The position numbers and the translations under genes were made by a program. 64,000 bases of DNA from an uncultured Gellertiella sp. (GTDB taxonomy: Bacteria > Pseudomonadota > Alphaproteobacteria > Rhizobiales > Rhizobiaceae). Location: NCBI RefSeq assembly GCF_963457605.1, contig NZ_OY735139.1, forward strand, positions 186,001 through 250,000. The letters are read 5' to 3'. Position 1 is the first letter of the stretch. The number at the start of each line of letters is the position of its first letter. The notes under the pieces are model-generated. The model was not told the origin of the DNA. It ran no database searches and saw nothing but the letters and a program-made list of their open reading frames with translations. Shown piece after piece: positions 38,900 to 48,566 of the stretch.

Positions 38900-39358
38900 T
38901 CACCCCAGCCTCTTCTCCATGAACAGGCTGAGCGGGTCCTGCCTGTAAGCGCCGAAGGGGCCGATTTCGACATAGCCCCAGGCCCGGTAGAGGCCGATGG
39001 CTTCCGGCTGGGTGATGCCGGTCTCAAGCCGGATCGCCTCGATGCCCTTGCGGCGCGCGAGCGCTTCCAGTTCCTCCATCAGGCGCTTGCCGAGCTTCAG
39101 GCCGCGCGCCTCGGGATCAACGAACATCCGCTTGATTTCCGCCGTGCCATCGCCTGCCTCGACAAGCGAGACACAGCCGACCACATCCTCCCCGCGCCGC
39201 GCCACCAGAAACCAGACGCCCGGTTTTTCGAGCGAGGCCAGATCCAGCAAATGATTGCTTTCCGCCGGATACAGCGCCGCCATATAGGCATCCGACATGT
39301 CCAGAAGACGGATGACGCCCGGCTGGCGGGGTAATTCTTCGGCGATTTCCACTGACAT
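38900..39358 (-). CDS. GNAT family N-acetyltransferase
   Basis: A 152-residue single GNAT domain. The acetyl-CoA-binding motif A is visible as IKRMFVDPEARGLKLGKRLMEELEA (split here as RMFVDPEARG then LKLGKRL, about 90-110), followed by the late motif GLYRAWGYVE. This pattern resembles small cytoplasmic acetyltransferases annotated as MarR-associated or amino-acid acetyltransferases, but the substrate cannot be inferred. ATG 39358 was preferred to a start 20 codons upstream because the domain begins soon after it. It converges with parE. Confidence 0.85.
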   Translation of the reverse strand: MSVEIAEELPRQPGVIRLLDMSDAYMAALYPAESNHLLDLASLEKPGVWFLVARRGEDVVGCVSLVEAGDGTAEIKRMFVDPEARGLKLGKRLMEELEALARRKGIEAIRLETGITQPEAIGLYRAWGYVEIGPFGAYRQDPLSLFMEKRLG

Positions 39359-39556
39359 GCGATTCCGGTCCCCTAGTGGAATGAATTTGAAACGGGATGG
39401 TTGAGGGAAAATCTGCACCGGTCAAGAGTTCAGGGGCGCGACTTTTCCTGATGATCTTAAACCGTAACGAAATATTGACCCTGCTGTGTCAAGGATGAGG
39501 CTGATCGCCTTCCACCGGTGCAATGATTGCGCAAGAGCCAGCCCTGAGGTTGAAGC

Positions 39557-40312
39557 ATGCGCGTGTCCCGTCTTGTTGCAAGCGCCCTAATTCTGCTGTC
39601 CGCCAGTGTTTCAACCGGCATCAGCTCGGAAGCACCCCATTGGACCTATGAGGGTGCCGAGGGGCCGCAGCATTGGGCGACCCTCGACCACAGTTTCGAG
39701 ACCTGCGAAATCGGCCAGCAGCAATCACCCGTCGACCTGACCCCGACGGTCAAGGCGGACCTGCCGTCGATCAAGTTCGACTATGGCGAGATCCCCACCG
39801 AAATCCTCAACAATGGCCATACGATGCAGGTCAATGTGCCCTTCGGCCATTCCATGACCATCGACGGCCGGACCTTTCAGCTCATCCAGTTTCATGTCCA
39901 TACGCCCAGCGAGTACCGGATCGAAGGCCAGTCCTTCCCGCTGGAAATCCATTTCGTCAACAAGGATGAAAAGGGCGATCTGGCGGTGGTCGGCGTGCTG
40001 GTAAAGGAAGGCGGCGTCAATCCGGCGCTCGAACAGATTTTCTGGGGCGGTCCGACGGAAGCCGGGAAAACCCGGCGGCTGATCGACGTCAGGACCGACC
40101 TCACCACCCTGATGCCGGTGGACGGCACCTATTTCCGCTTCATGGGGTCGCTGACCACGCCGCCCTGCAGCGAGGGCGTCAACTGGTATGAAATGCGCAC
40201 GCCGATTGAAGCCTCGATGGCGCAGATCCAAAAATTCCGGGAGATGTTCCCGATGAACGCCCGCCCCCTCCAGCCGCTGAACAACAGGCTGGTGGTCGAG
40301 GATATCAAATAA
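39557..40312 (+). CDS. periplasmic alpha-type carbonic anhydrase
   Basis: A 251-residue alpha-class carbonic anhydrase, which hydrates CO2 to bicarbonate. A signal peptide (about 1-22) directs it to the periplasm. The three zinc-binding histidines are visible: His113 and His115 (QFHVHTPSE) and His132 (LEIHFV). The proton-shuttle-side QSPVDL and the TTPPCSEGV motif are conserved, and Cys50 may pair with the Cys in TPPCSE. A GAGG site precedes the start. It is a single gene, divergent from the acetyltransferase and convergent with the DUF2336 gene. Confidence 0.95.
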   Translation: MRVSRLVASALILLSASVSTGISSEAPHWTYEGAEGPQHWATLDHSFETCEIGQQQSPVDLTPTVKADLPSIKFDYGEIPTEILNNGHTMQVNVPFGHSMTIDGRTFQLIQFHVHTPSEYRIEGQSFPLEIHFVNKDEKGDLAVVGVLVKEGGVNPALEQIFWGGPTEAGKTRRLIDVRTDLTTLMPVDGTYFRFMGSLTTPPCSEGVNWYEMRTPIEASMAQIQKFREMFPMNARPLQPLNNRLVVEDIK

Positions 40313-40345
40313 TCCGCCACCCCCTGCCACCAACTGACTGTCCTG

Positions 40346-41503
40346 TCAGGCGGCAAGCACCGCCTGAAGTGCATAGGAGCGGGCCTTGTGGCGTTGCTCG
40401 AGGATATTGAGCTTTTCCACCATGTCCATCAGCTCGGAGGCGGCATTGCGCCCCGCACCCGGATTGCGGAACTGCCGGAGCAGTGATTCGGTGATGGTCT
40501 GCGACGCAGCCCGTCCTGCGCCTGCGGCCTTGCGCAACAGAAGGGTGGCTTCGACAAAGACCACGCTGAGATCGCGCGGCAGGCCTGCGGCCTCATAGAG
40601 CGCTCGCACCGCATGCATCCGGCCCGTCGACAGCACCGCACGCACCCGGCGTTCGTCGACGCGGGTCAGGTTGACCAGAACGCCCGAGATGAAATCGATA
40701 CGGCCGGCGCAGAGCGCGTGCATGATGAAGGCGGGCGTCAGCTGGCAACCGGCTCTCAGATGCTCCACCAGATCGGGAATCTCGCCATGGCTGGTCTCAC
40801 CGGCAATCGCCAGGGTTCCGGCATCACTGGCTTCGCGGGCAATTCGCTCCAGCCGCTTCTGGCCGACGGTCGCCCGGACGAGATCGAAGCCGCACAGCGC
40901 ATCGCTGACATGGCGCATCAGCTGATGCCTTGCATCGGCTGGAAGGTCATCGCGCTCAAGCAGCAGGCTGCGGATCGTGGCACTCTGGCCGTGCCGCCGG
41001 GCAATGTCGCGCAGGCTCGCGGCACAAAACACCGTCTCCGGATTTTCCAGCAACAGCTGCACTTCCGGCTCGTCACCCACCGCGACAATGGCGGCAGAAA
41101 CCATGCGCGACAGGCCGGAGCGCGAGGCAATCAGGCCACGCCGGAAACTGTCGCCGCGACCGGCCAGCTCAACGAAGTCATGATCGGTGATCACCGGTGA
41201 TTGGGTGATGACGGTGGCGGCAATCTCGGCCTGGTCTTCGGCAAGTGACAGGATGAGTGCGCGCGGTGCGTCCGGCGACGCGGCAAGCGCTTCAGCCAGC
41301 GCCAGACGGACCTTCGGCGACGGATCGTCCAGCAGATAGGTCATTGCCATCGCGGCGGCCTGCTTCTCGTCCCGGCCCATTGGCGAGTGGAGATAGGCAC
41401 GCCCGAGCGCATTGGCTGCATTGGCACGGTCCGTGACGCGCGCCGTCTCGGACCAACGAAGGAAGGTTTCTACAATCACTGTTTGCCCCACCGGAGTGTT
41501 CAA
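40346..41503 (-). CDS. DUF2336 domain protein
   Basis: A 385-residue soluble protein built of helical repeats, matching DUF2336, a family found mainly in alphaproteobacteria. The N-terminal region has HEAT-like repeats (SPKVRLALAEALAASPDAP, about 75-95; AEIAATVITQSPVITDHDFVELA after it). No catalytic motif is recognisable. The 285 bp upstream contain TTAAC-rich sequence and a RIME-like fragment. The function is unknown; helical-repeat scaffolding or protein binding is plausible. Confidence 0.85.
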   Translation of the reverse strand: MNTPVGQTVIVETFLRWSETARVTDRANAANALGRAYLHSPMGRDEKQAAAMAMTYLLDDPSPKVRLALAEALAASPDAPRALILSLAEDQAEIAATVITQSPVITDHDFVELAGRGDSFRRGLIASRSGLSRMVSAAIVAVGDEPEVQLLLENPETVFCAASLRDIARRHGQSATIRSLLLERDDLPADARHQLMRHVSDALCGFDLVRATVGQKRLERIAREASDAGTLAIAGETSHGEIPDLVEHLRAGCQLTPAFIMHALCAGRIDFISGVLVNLTRVDERRVRAVLSTGRMHAVRALYEAAGLPRDLSVVFVEATLLLRKAAGAGRAASQTITESLLRQFRNPGAGRNAASELMDMVEKLNILEQRHKARSYALQAVLAA

Positions 41504-41694
41504 TCACACATTTTGGCTTGGACTCACCCTATCGGGCAAAGAATTACGATTAGTTAACTACGTTGATTAACCAATCTGATAATTCCACCAAAGCAACTTT
41601 TGAGGAGGGTATGCGGTGAATGCGAGCATGACTTGCAGCGCCTGCCGGAAGGCCAGATTCCCCGGCAAAGGATTGGATTTCCGGCCTGCGCGGG

Positions 41695-41732
41695 CTAGAG
41701 TCTGTCGGGTTCAATGTGAACCAGACAGGTTC
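41695..41732. repeat. RIME-like repeat, left-palindrome fragment
   Basis: CTAGAGTCTGTCGGGTTCA then ATG then TGAACCAGACAGG: the left palindrome module of the RIME-like family seen complete at 19771 and 59787. The right half is absent. It lies in the 285-bp spacer between the divergent DUF2336 and CitE-like genes. Confidence 0.7.
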
Positions 41733-41788
41733 CTGGGCGGCCCTCCCGCCCAACAGGATCCAACTTTGGCCGAGGAGGCCGTTGAGCC

Positions 41789-42643
41789 ATGGCGTTACAG
41801 GCAAGCGGCTTGCCCGTTCCCTTCCAGACCCGATCCTGGCTGGTGATTCCCCCGCTGGAAGAGGCAGCGCTTCAGGCCGGCCTCACCTCCGGGACAGACA
41901 TTCTTGTCATCGATATCGCCGCCGTGCCGGACAGGCGCAAGGCGGCGGCGGGCGAGTTCACCTGTGCCTTTCTCGAAAACCACCCGCCGCGTGACGGGCG
42001 GCCTGCCCTGTTCGTGCTGGTTCCGCCCATTGATGCGCTGGCGGGCGATATCCTGCACAGGGTGATGCGCGGCAGGCCGGACGGTTTGGTGCTCTCCTCT
42101 GCCCGCAATGCGGCTGATATCCAGCATCTCGACATGCTGGTGTCCGTCGAGGAAGCAATTCTCGGGATCGAGGAGGGTAGGACCCGGCTGGCAGCCCTTC
42201 TGCCACAGGCAGGCCGGATGCAGCCTGACGGCCATTCCCGGCGGTTGATCGCCCTGCTCTGGTCGGCGGAAGGCCTTGCCGAAATGCTTGGCGCTCCGCG
42301 CCGGCACAGGGTGGACGGACCGTTGAGCGACGCCTTCCGCCAGGCCCGCGCCTCCGTTCTTCTGGCGGCCTCCACCGCCGGGCTGGAGGCAGTTGATTCG
42401 GCCTCGGGCCTGTTTCACAGCGACAAGCTGGCGCTCGATGCACGGGAGGCCGCAGAGGACGGATTTACCGGCAAGGCCGCTTGGTCACCCCGGCAGGTAA
42501 GCACGATCAATCACGCCTTCACCCCCGGGATCGATGCGGTCCGCCAGGCAGAGGCGATCCTTGCGCAGCGGGCTTCCCCCCACTCTGTGGAACGGCTGCG
42601 GGCGCTGCGAACCCTTAAGCGTGCCACGCCGGATGTTCCCTGA
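41789..42643 (+). CDS. HpcH/HpaI aldolase / CitE-like protein with missing catalytic residues
   Basis: A 284-residue protein with the outline of CitE-type (beta/alpha)8 aldolases and lyases: an opening SWLVIPP strand, DILVIDIAAV, PDGLVLSS, and a convincing C-terminal segment DAREAAEDGFTGKAAWSPRQ (about 226-245) followed by AFTPGIDAVRQAEAI. Key positions of active members look changed: the R-x-N strand is FVLVPP, the usual PK strand end is SS, and the metal-binding Glu after LIALL is Trp. It may be a non-catalytic or divergent member. ATG 41789 has GAGG upstream. It is divergent from DUF2336; its role is unknown. Confidence 0.65.
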   Translation: MALQASGLPVPFQTRSWLVIPPLEEAALQAGLTSGTDILVIDIAAVPDRRKAAAGEFTCAFLENHPPRDGRPALFVLVPPIDALAGDILHRVMRGRPDGLVLSSARNAADIQHLDMLVSVEEAILGIEEGRTRLAALLPQAGRMQPDGHSRRLIALLWSAEGLAEMLGAPRRHRVDGPLSDAFRQARASVLLAASTAGLEAVDSASGLFHSDKLALDAREAAEDGFTGKAAWSPRQVSTINHAFTPGIDAVRQAEAILAQRASPHSVERLRALRTLKRATPDVP

Positions 42644-42664
42644 TCCACTGCGGGCCTGCGACAC

Positions 42665-43264
42665 TCAGGGCCGCATCATCTCGAACACGTCGCCCGCATC
42701 GCTATAATCCATATAGCCGAGACGTCCGACCGGCCGGATGGCCGCCATGTCGATCCGCCCGTCCCGGATCATCCCTTCGTCAAGATGGATGCCGACCACC
42801 TGGCCGAAGGTCATCACCGTATCAGCCTCATCGCCCGAAAGCGTCGCGGGATGGTGGATCTCGGTGACCCGGCATTCCAGCACAGCATGGGCCTCGCCGA
42901 CATAGGGCGCATCGACCAGACGGCCCGTCACCGGCGTGAGGCCAGCAATGGCAAACTCATCCGTGCCATAGGGCACCGAAATCGACGAGGCATTCATTGC
43001 CACAGCGAGGTCGCGGCTGACGAGACTGACGGTGAACACCCCGGTTTCCGCCGCATTGCGCGGTGAATCCTTGCCGAGACCGGCGGAAAACATCACGATT
43101 TTCGGTTCGTCGGCGACGATGTTGAAAAAGGAATAGGGCGAGAGGTTGCGCGAGCCATCCCGGCCCTTCGAGCCGATCCAGCCGATCGGGCGTGGCGAGA
43201 CGATGGCCTTGAACGGGTCGTGCCGCAGGCCATGGGCGTTTGTGCCGGTATCGTAGAACTTCAC
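42665..43264 (-). CDS. flavin reductase-like FMN-binding split-barrel protein
   Basis: A 199-residue protein of the flavin-reductase-like family. The region [25 protein letters not shown] (residues split as [10 protein letters not shown] and NLSPYSFFN, about 23-50) is typical of the FMN-binding split barrel, as is [20 protein letters not shown]. Members bind FMN and reduce flavins or unknown substrates. It overlaps the end of the upstream nitroreductase gene by 4 bp, so the two flavoproteins are translated together and may act in one oxidoreductase pathway. Confidence 0.88.
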   Translation of the reverse strand: MKFYDTGTNAHGLRHDPFKAIVSPRPIGWIGSKGRDGSRNLSPYSFFNIVADEPKIVMFSAGLGKDSPRNAAETGVFTVSLVSRDLAVAMNASSISVPYGTDEFAIAGLTPVTGRLVDAPYVGEAHAVLECRVTEIHHPATLSGDEADTVMTFGQVVGIHLDEGMIRDGRIDMAAIRPVGRLGYMDYSDAGDVFEMMRP

Positions 43265-43845
43265 TCTGCCTCTCCAATCCAGGTGACGGTATCGGCAAGC
43301 TCGGGCCGGGGACGCTCGACGGCGGGAAAGTCGCTCGAACCGATATGGATGAAGCCCGCAACCTTCTCGCCAGGCTGGACGCCGAGCAATGGATAGGCGC
43401 GCTCATCAAAGGCAAACCATTCGGTCAGCCAGTTCGAGACATAGCCAAGCGCATTGGCTGCAATCAGCGTGTTCATGCAGAGCGCACCCGCCGACATCAC
43501 CTGCTCCCATTCCGGCACCTTGGCATGCGGGCCAGCCTTGCTGATGATGCCGATGACCACGGGCGCACGGGCAAAGCGGGTCTTTTCCACCTCGATGAGG
43601 TCCGCGCTCAGGCCCGGATCGAAGGACAGCCGCAGCTTGAGCAGTTCCGCCCCCAGCCTGATCCGCTCCCCGCCCCGATAGACAATGAAGCGCCACGGCG
43701 CGATCTTGCCATGGTCGGGCACCCGCGAGGCAAGTCGCAGGATGTCTTCGATTTCACCCTGGCCCGGGCCGGGTGCCCGCATCTGGAAGGCGGGGATCGA
43801 GCGGCGCACCGCGAGGAAGTCCTTGAGGGGGGTATTTTCAGTCAT
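43261..43845 (-). CDS. nitroreductase family protein
   Basis: A 194-residue FMN-dependent nitroreductase-fold protein. Family marks include [12 protein letters not shown] (about 10-21), [14 protein letters not shown] (about 40-53, FMN contacts) and [20 protein letters not shown] (residues split as [11 protein letters not shown] and GYVSNWLT). It is probably a cytoplasmic NAD(P)H-dependent reductase of nitro or quinone compounds. The natural substrate is unknown. It is coupled by a 4-bp overlap to the flavin reductase-like gene. Confidence 0.9.
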   Translation of the reverse strand: MTENTPLKDFLAVRRSIPAFQMRAPGPGQGEIEDILRLASRVPDHGKIAPWRFIVYRGGERIRLGAELLKLRLSFDPGLSADLIEVEKTRFARAPVVIGIISKAGPHAKVPEWEQVMSAGALCMNTLIAANALGYVSNWLTEWFAFDERAYPLLGVQPGEKVAGFIHIGSSDFPAVERPRPELADTVTWIGEAE

Positions 43846-43966
43846 GCTCTCTCACACCGTTGTTTGACAGGCCCGATATCCGGATGGGACGATCCGGGCC
43901 TTGAAATTGCCATCGCATTGCGATTGAAGTGAAGTGGCAGATAACAGAAGTCAACCAGGTATATCG

Positions 43967-44986
43967 ATGTCAGGATTATCCCGTGCCCTCCGTGGTTGCA
44001 TTCTCCTGGCGGCGACGCTGGTGTCGCTGGTCACGGCCTCTGCACAGGAGCAGACCCCTGCCGATCCGGCCAGCGATCCCCCGGTCAGCGCCTTCCGCCA
44101 GATCGATGGCGCAGCCAAGATGCCGAAGCTGAATGCCTTTGCAGCCCCCGGCGATCCGCTTGCCCCCGCCTCGACGGTCAAATTCGTGAAATTCGAGGCG
44201 CGGCTGACCGAGAAGGGCAAACCGGTCGAGGATGGGCTGATCTGGAGCATCTTCAGCCCCAATACCGGCTCCGACGAAAAGTTGCCGCTGGTTGCCACCG
44301 CGACCGGTGGTTCTGCCGAATTTCAGCTCGCCCCCGGCGATTACTTCGTCAATGTCGCCTTCGGTCGCGCCGGTGCCACCAAGCGGCTGCATGTGGATTC
44401 AACGGGCAATGTCGACAAGCAGGTCTTGAATCTCGATGCCGGCGGCATCCTGCTGAACGCGGTCTCGGGTTCCGATGTGCGCATCCCGGCGGACGATCTC
44501 TCCTTCACCATCTATTCCTCCGACATCAAGGAAGATGGCGAGCGCGGGCTGGTGATGGATGATGTCAACGCCAACCAGGTGGTGCGGCTCAACGCCGGAA
44601 CCTACCATGTGGTCTCCAGTTACGGCGACATCAATGCAGTGATCCGGGCCGATATCCAGGTCGAGGCAGGCAAGCTGACCAGGGCCGTGCTGCAGCACCG
44701 CGCCGCCCAGGTGACGCTGAAGCTTGTGTCCGAGGCGGGTGGCGAAGCGCTGGCCGATACCGCCTGGTCGGTGCTCTCGGTTTCCGGCGATACGATCAGC
44801 GAGAGTGTCAGCGCCTTCCCGACGATGATCCTTGCGGAAGGCCAGTATACCGCCGTCGCCCGCAACAAGGACAAGATCTACCAGAAGGATTTCAAGGTCG
44901 TCTCGGGGCAGAACAGCGAGATAGAGGTGCTGACCACCGCCCCGCAGCAGAAGCGGGACAATACCGCAGCCTTCGAGGCGGACTGA
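43967..44986 (+). CDS. exported protein of three repeated beta modules
   Basis: A 339-residue protein with a signal peptide (about 1-26, ending VTASA) and no recognised enzyme domain. Three related modules repeat at an 87-residue period: IWSIFSP (W93) with LAPGDYFVNV at 121, SFTIYSS (F180) with LNAGTYHVVS at 208, and AWSVLSV (W267) with LAEGQYTAVA at 289. Each looks like a small beta sandwich ending in a G-x-Y-x-V strand, as in carboxypeptidase-regulatory-like folds. I chose ATG 43967 (AGG at about 9 nt) over a GTG at 43934, because it starts the signal peptide. A cell-envelope role is likely but unproven. Confidence 0.75.
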   Translation: MSGLSRALRGCILLAATLVSLVTASAQEQTPADPASDPPVSAFRQIDGAAKMPKLNAFAAPGDPLAPASTVKFVKFEARLTEKGKPVEDGLIWSIFSPNTGSDEKLPLVATATGGSAEFQLAPGDYFVNVAFGRAGATKRLHVDSTGNVDKQVLNLDAGGILLNAVSGSDVRIPADDLSFTIYSSDIKEDGERGLVMDDVNANQVVRLNAGTYHVVSSYGDINAVIRADIQVEAGKLTRAVLQHRAAQVTLKLVSEAGGEALADTAWSVLSVSGDTISESVSAFPTMILAEGQYTAVARNKDKIYQKDFKVVSGQNSEIEVLTTAPQQKRDNTAAFEAD

Positions 44987-44997
44987 TCAGGCCCCGC

Positions 44998-45870
44998 TCA
45001 GTTGAGCACGGCGAACCGGCGGCCTTTTGGCGGAGCCAGCGAAAACACGGCCTGATGCAGATAGGTCAGGATATCCTGCCTGCCCGGCATCCGGCTCAGC
45101 TCGTCCCAGAAGATCATGTTGCCGACGCTCGAACTGATGATCGAGCCTGACAGCTTGCGGAATTCGCGGATCAGCAGCGAGATGCGCAGCGTCAGCGAGA
45201 ATTTGCTGGCGATGTGAAACAGCCGGCCATTCTGTCCGTCGAAATAGACCGGAATGACATTGGCCTTGGCGGCCTGAATGAGCTTGGCGGTAAAGATCTT
45301 CCAGGGCAGGTCTTCCGCCTTGCCGAACGCCTTTCTCGCCGTCGCCACGCCACCCGCCGGAAATACCACCACGGTGACGCCCTCGCGCAGCAGCCGCACC
45401 GCCTCGTGCCGGGTCTGCATGTTGATTGCCAGCGCTTCCTTGGTCTCCTCGAAGGAGACCGGCAGCGAATAGGGTTCCATCTCGGGAACCTTCAGCAACT
45501 CGTTGTTGATCAGCACCCGGAACGGTCGTCCGAGCTGTTCGGCGAGCGCCAGAACCGCAATGCCGTCGCCGATGCCATAGGGATGGTTGGCAACGATCAC
45601 CACCGGCGCATCGGTGAGGTTTTTCGGCGGCCATTCGCCCTGGACCGACATGCGGATATTGATCAGTTCCAGCATCCGGCCAAACACCCGGTCGCCGTGG
45701 GCGGCCACTTCGGCACGCCAGATTTCGTAGAGATTGATGAACCGGTCGCGGCCCGACAGGCCCTCGATGGTGCGGATGATCCAGCGTTTCAGGCGGGGGT
45801 CGCGTTCATTGGCGTAGCTGAGCTGCTCGAAGCGCAATGTTGTCCGGGCGTATAAGACCCGCTCCCTCAT
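44998..45870 (-). CDS. PlsC-like lysophospholipid acyltransferase
   Basis: A 290-residue acyltransferase-family protein. The catalytic region is NHPYGIGDG (about 94-102), with His and Asp separated by five residues as in the hemolysin-like branch, not the HX4D of classical PlsC. A later block has VFPAGGVATARKAFG (about 178-192), the usual FPEG-like motif. It probably acylates a glycerolipid or amino lipid at the inner membrane. No clear membrane helix is seen, also typical of this branch. A perfect hairpin lies 11 nt before the start. Confidence 0.82.
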   Translation of the reverse strand: MRERVLYARTTLRFEQLSYANERDPRLKRWIIRTIEGLSGRDRFINLYEIWRAEVAAHGDRVFGRMLELINIRMSVQGEWPPKNLTDAPVVIVANHPYGIGDGIAVLALAEQLGRPFRVLINNELLKVPEMEPYSLPVSFEETKEALAINMQTRHEAVRLLREGVTVVVFPAGGVATARKAFGKAEDLPWKIFTAKLIQAAKANVIPVYFDGQNGRLFHIASKFSLTLRISLLIREFRKLSGSIISSSVGNMIFWDELSRMPGRQDILTYLHQAVFSLAPPKGRRFAVLN

Positions 45871-45880
45871 TCGTGGCTAC

Positions 45881-45900
45881 AGCCCGGTCGCAACCGGGCT
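45881..45900 (-). other. perfect hairpin in the leader of the PlsC-like gene
   Basis: On the minus strand AGCCCGGT-TGCG-ACCGGGCT forms an 8-bp stem with a 4-nt loop ending 10 nt before the start codon, where a ribosome-binding site would be expected. No T run follows, so it is not a normal terminator. It could modulate translation initiation or processing. Confidence 0.45.
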
Positions 45901-46038
45901 CACGCACACTCACCGGCTGACAGGGCAGCCGAGACCTGGCAACCCTATCATTGTTCCGAAGATGATAACAAAGCGATGTTACGGAATTCTGACAAAAACC
46001 TGTTGATTTCGTCCAAACACCAATATCGCGCGATACGC

Positions 46039-48024
46039 TCAGCCCCGCGCCTTGCGCGCGTCCGCCTTGCGCTTCAGATCCGGCGGCGTTGCTTCTGCCG
46101 TCAGCGAGGCAAGTGCCTCGGTGAGCGACATCGGCACCTGCGCCTGCGAGCCGAGACGGCGGATGTTCACCGACCGCTCTTCCGCTTCCTTCTTGCCGCA
46201 GACGATGATGACGGGAACCTTGGTGACCGAGTGTTCGCGGATCTTGTAATTGATCTTCTCGTTGCGGAAATCGGTCTCGACATGCAGGCCCGCCTCGCGC
46301 AATTCGTCGGCGACCTGCTGGCCATAGGCATCGGCATCAGAGGTGATGGTCGCGACCACCACCTGCAGCGGCGACACCCAGAGCGGCATGTGCCCGGCGA
46401 AGTTCTCGATCAGGATGCCGAGGAAGCGTTCCATCGAACCGCAGATCGCCCGGTGGATCATCACCGGCTGGGTCTTGTCGGAATTCTGGTCGATGTAGAA
46501 GGCCCCGAAGCGTTCCGGCAGGTTGAAGTCCACCTGCGTGGTGCCGCACTGCCATTCACGGCCGATGGCGTCCTTCAACGTATACTCGAACTTCGGCCCG
46601 TAAAATGCCCCCTCGCCTGGCAAAATCCCGGTCTTGATCTTGCCGCCGGACTGCGCCTCGATGGTTTTCAGCACCTCCATCATCACGCTTTCGGCGCGAT
46701 CCCAGAGATCATCGGACCCGACCCGCTTTTCCGGACGGGTGGAGAGTTTCACCACCACTTCCTTAAAGCCGAAGTCTTCATAGACCGACAGGATGAGGTC
46801 GTTGATCTTCAGGCATTCCGCCGCCATCTGCTCGTCGGTGCAAAAGATATGGGCATCGTCCTGGGTAAAGCCGCGCACCCGCATCAGGCCATGCAGCGCG
46901 CCGGAGGGTTCATAGCGATGCACATTTCCAAATTCTGCAAGGCGAATAGGCAGTTCGCGGTAAGACTTCAGACCATGCTTGAAGATCTGGATATGGCCGG
47001 GACAATTCATCGGCTTCAGTGCGAAGACCCGTTCGTCGTCGGTTTCCTCGCCAGCCACCGTTACCTTGAACATGTTGTCGCGGTACCAGCCCCAGTGGCC
47101 GGAGGTTTCCCAAAGCGACTTGTCGAGCACCTGCGGCGCGTTGACCTCCTGGTAATCGCCTTCCAGACGGCGGCGCATGTAGGAGACCAGCGACTGGAAG
47201 ATCCGCCAGCCCTTGCCATGCCAGAACACCACGCCCGGGCCTTCTTCCTGGAAATGGAACAGGTCCATCTCGCGCCCGAGGCGGCGGTGATCGCGCTTTT
47301 CGGCTTCGGCCAGAATATGCAGGTACGCGTCGAGATCGGCTTGTTCCGCCCAGGCCGTGCCGTAGATGCGGGTCAGCATCGGATTGTTGCTGTCGCCACG
47401 CCAATAGGCACCGGCCACCTTCATCAGCTTGAAGGCATTGCCGATCTGGCCGGTCGAGGCCATGTGCGGCCCGCGGCAGAGGTCGAACCAGTCGCCCTGA
47501 TAATAGATCTTCAGGTCTTGGCCCTGGGGGATGGCATCGACCAGTTCCACCTTGTATTTCTCGCCCCTGGCGGCAAAGACCTCCTTCGCCTTGTCGCGCG
47601 ACCAGATTTCCTTGGTGAAGGGCTTGTTGCGCTGGATGATCTCGCGCATCCGCTTTTCGATCTTCGGCAGATCCTCGGGCGTGAACGGCTCGTCCTTGGC
47701 AAAATCGTAATAGAAACCGTTGTCGATCACCGGGCCGATGGTCACCTGCGTGCCCGGCCACAGTTCCTGCACGGCTTCGGCCATCACATGGGCGGTGTCA
47801 TGCCGGATCAGTTCCAGCGCACGCGGATCGGTGCGTGTGACGATCTCGATCGTGCCGCCGGTGACGGGATCTGCAAGGTCCTGAACGGTCCCGTTGATCG
47901 CAATCGCCATGGCCTTCTTGGCTAGCGACTTCGAAATGGAGTCGGCCACATCCCTGCCGGTCGCGCCAGCGGCATACTGGCGAACGGAACCATCGGGAAA
48001 TGTGAGGGAAACAGTTTGGGACAT
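46039..48024 (-). CDS. thrS: threonyl-tRNA synthetase
   Basis: ThrS charges tRNA-Thr and edits mischarged serine. The 661-residue protein has the N-terminal TGS domain (about 1-60), the editing domain with the HDTAH motif (HxxxH, about 72-80), a class II catalytic core with motif 2 and zinc-binding residues around KPMNCPGH, and a C-terminal anticodon-binding domain. An AAGGAG site lies 7 nt upstream of ATG 48024. It follows the DUF2267 pseudogene on the minus strand. Confidence 0.98.
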   Translation of the reverse strand: MSQTVSLTFPDGSVRQYAAGATGRDVADSISKSLAKKAMAIAINGTVQDLADPVTGGTIEIVTRTDPRALELIRHDTAHVMAEAVQELWPGTQVTIGPVIDNGFYYDFAKDEPFTPEDLPKIEKRMREIIQRNKPFTKEIWSRDKAKEVFAARGEKYKVELVDAIPQGQDLKIYYQGDWFDLCRGPHMASTGQIGNAFKLMKVAGAYWRGDSNNPMLTRIYGTAWAEQADLDAYLHILAEAEKRDHRRLGREMDLFHFQEEGPGVVFWHGKGWRIFQSLVSYMRRRLEGDYQEVNAPQVLDKSLWETSGHWGWYRDNMFKVTVAGEETDDERVFALKPMNCPGHIQIFKHGLKSYRELPIRLAEFGNVHRYEPSGALHGLMRVRGFTQDDAHIFCTDEQMAAECLKINDLILSVYEDFGFKEVVVKLSTRPEKRVGSDDLWDRAESVMMEVLKTIEAQSGGKIKTGILPGEGAFYGPKFEYTLKDAIGREWQCGTTQVDFNLPERFGAFYIDQNSDKTQPVMIHRAICGSMERFLGILIENFAGHMPLWVSPLQVVVATITSDADAYGQQVADELREAGLHVETDFRNEKINYKIREHSVTKVPVIIVCGKKEAEERSVNIRRLGSQAQVPMSLTEALASLTAEATPPDLKRKADARKARG

Positions 48025-48139
48025 CAGTATTCTCCTTGTCCAGTCCCGCCAACCAATGCGGGTGGTTTTTTAAAGCGGCCACAATCGCGACCGGATACGC
48101 GCGCGGTGATAATATGATTTGCTTGTTGAGTAAAGAAGT

Positions 48140-48566
48140 CGCCCAGACCAGTTCCCAGAAGGCGCGGGCACCTGCAGGCAGGCTATCGAGCGTCCGGGTC
48201 AGGGCGTATTTGTCGACATGCTGTTCAGCACAGCCGCCACATCGGGAATGGCAGTGGGTGTGGAGAGATTGTGGTCCGGCCTGAGCGCCCTCACCTGGGC
48301 CATCAATTCGGCCCGGGTGCCGCACGGCTTCACCGGGCTGGTCACGTCCCAGTCCTTCACGAAAATGGCACGCGGCAGTGGCGGCAGCACCTGGGCGAAG
48401 GAGCGCGCCTCGCCGATGGTCAGGCGGCTTCGAAAGAGACGCGGGAGACGCCTTCCAGCATCGTATAGGTCTGGTGCGTGGTCTGGAGCATGGCGTGGTC
48501 GCGCAGCGCGACCATGAAGGCATCGAAATCCCTCTGGGCGGTCCACAGTTCCAGCGGCAACGGCAT
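48140..48566 (-). pseudogene. DUF2267-like gene broken by two frameshifts
   Basis: The gene starts at ATG 48566, overlapping the yidD stop (TGATG), with AAGGAG 9 nt upstream. The opening frame encodes 48 residues (MPLPLELWTAQRDFD... to FEAA) and stops at 48420. Similarity continues in a second frame (LFRSRLTIGEARSF, then LPRAIFVKDWDVTSP) and, after about 48220, in a third frame (HVDKYALTRTLDSLPAGA, ending near FWELVW). The breaks are near 48435-48439 (an extra CT) and 48216-48222 (an extra AG). Together the three frames resemble the DUF2267 protein that rhizobia carry between thrS and yidD. Sequencing error remains possible. Confidence 0.72.

Noticed and set aside
45976-47925. A 649-codon open frame on the plus strand opposite thrS
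   Set aside because: It is an antisense shadow of a clear threonyl-tRNA synthetase and shows no family similarity.
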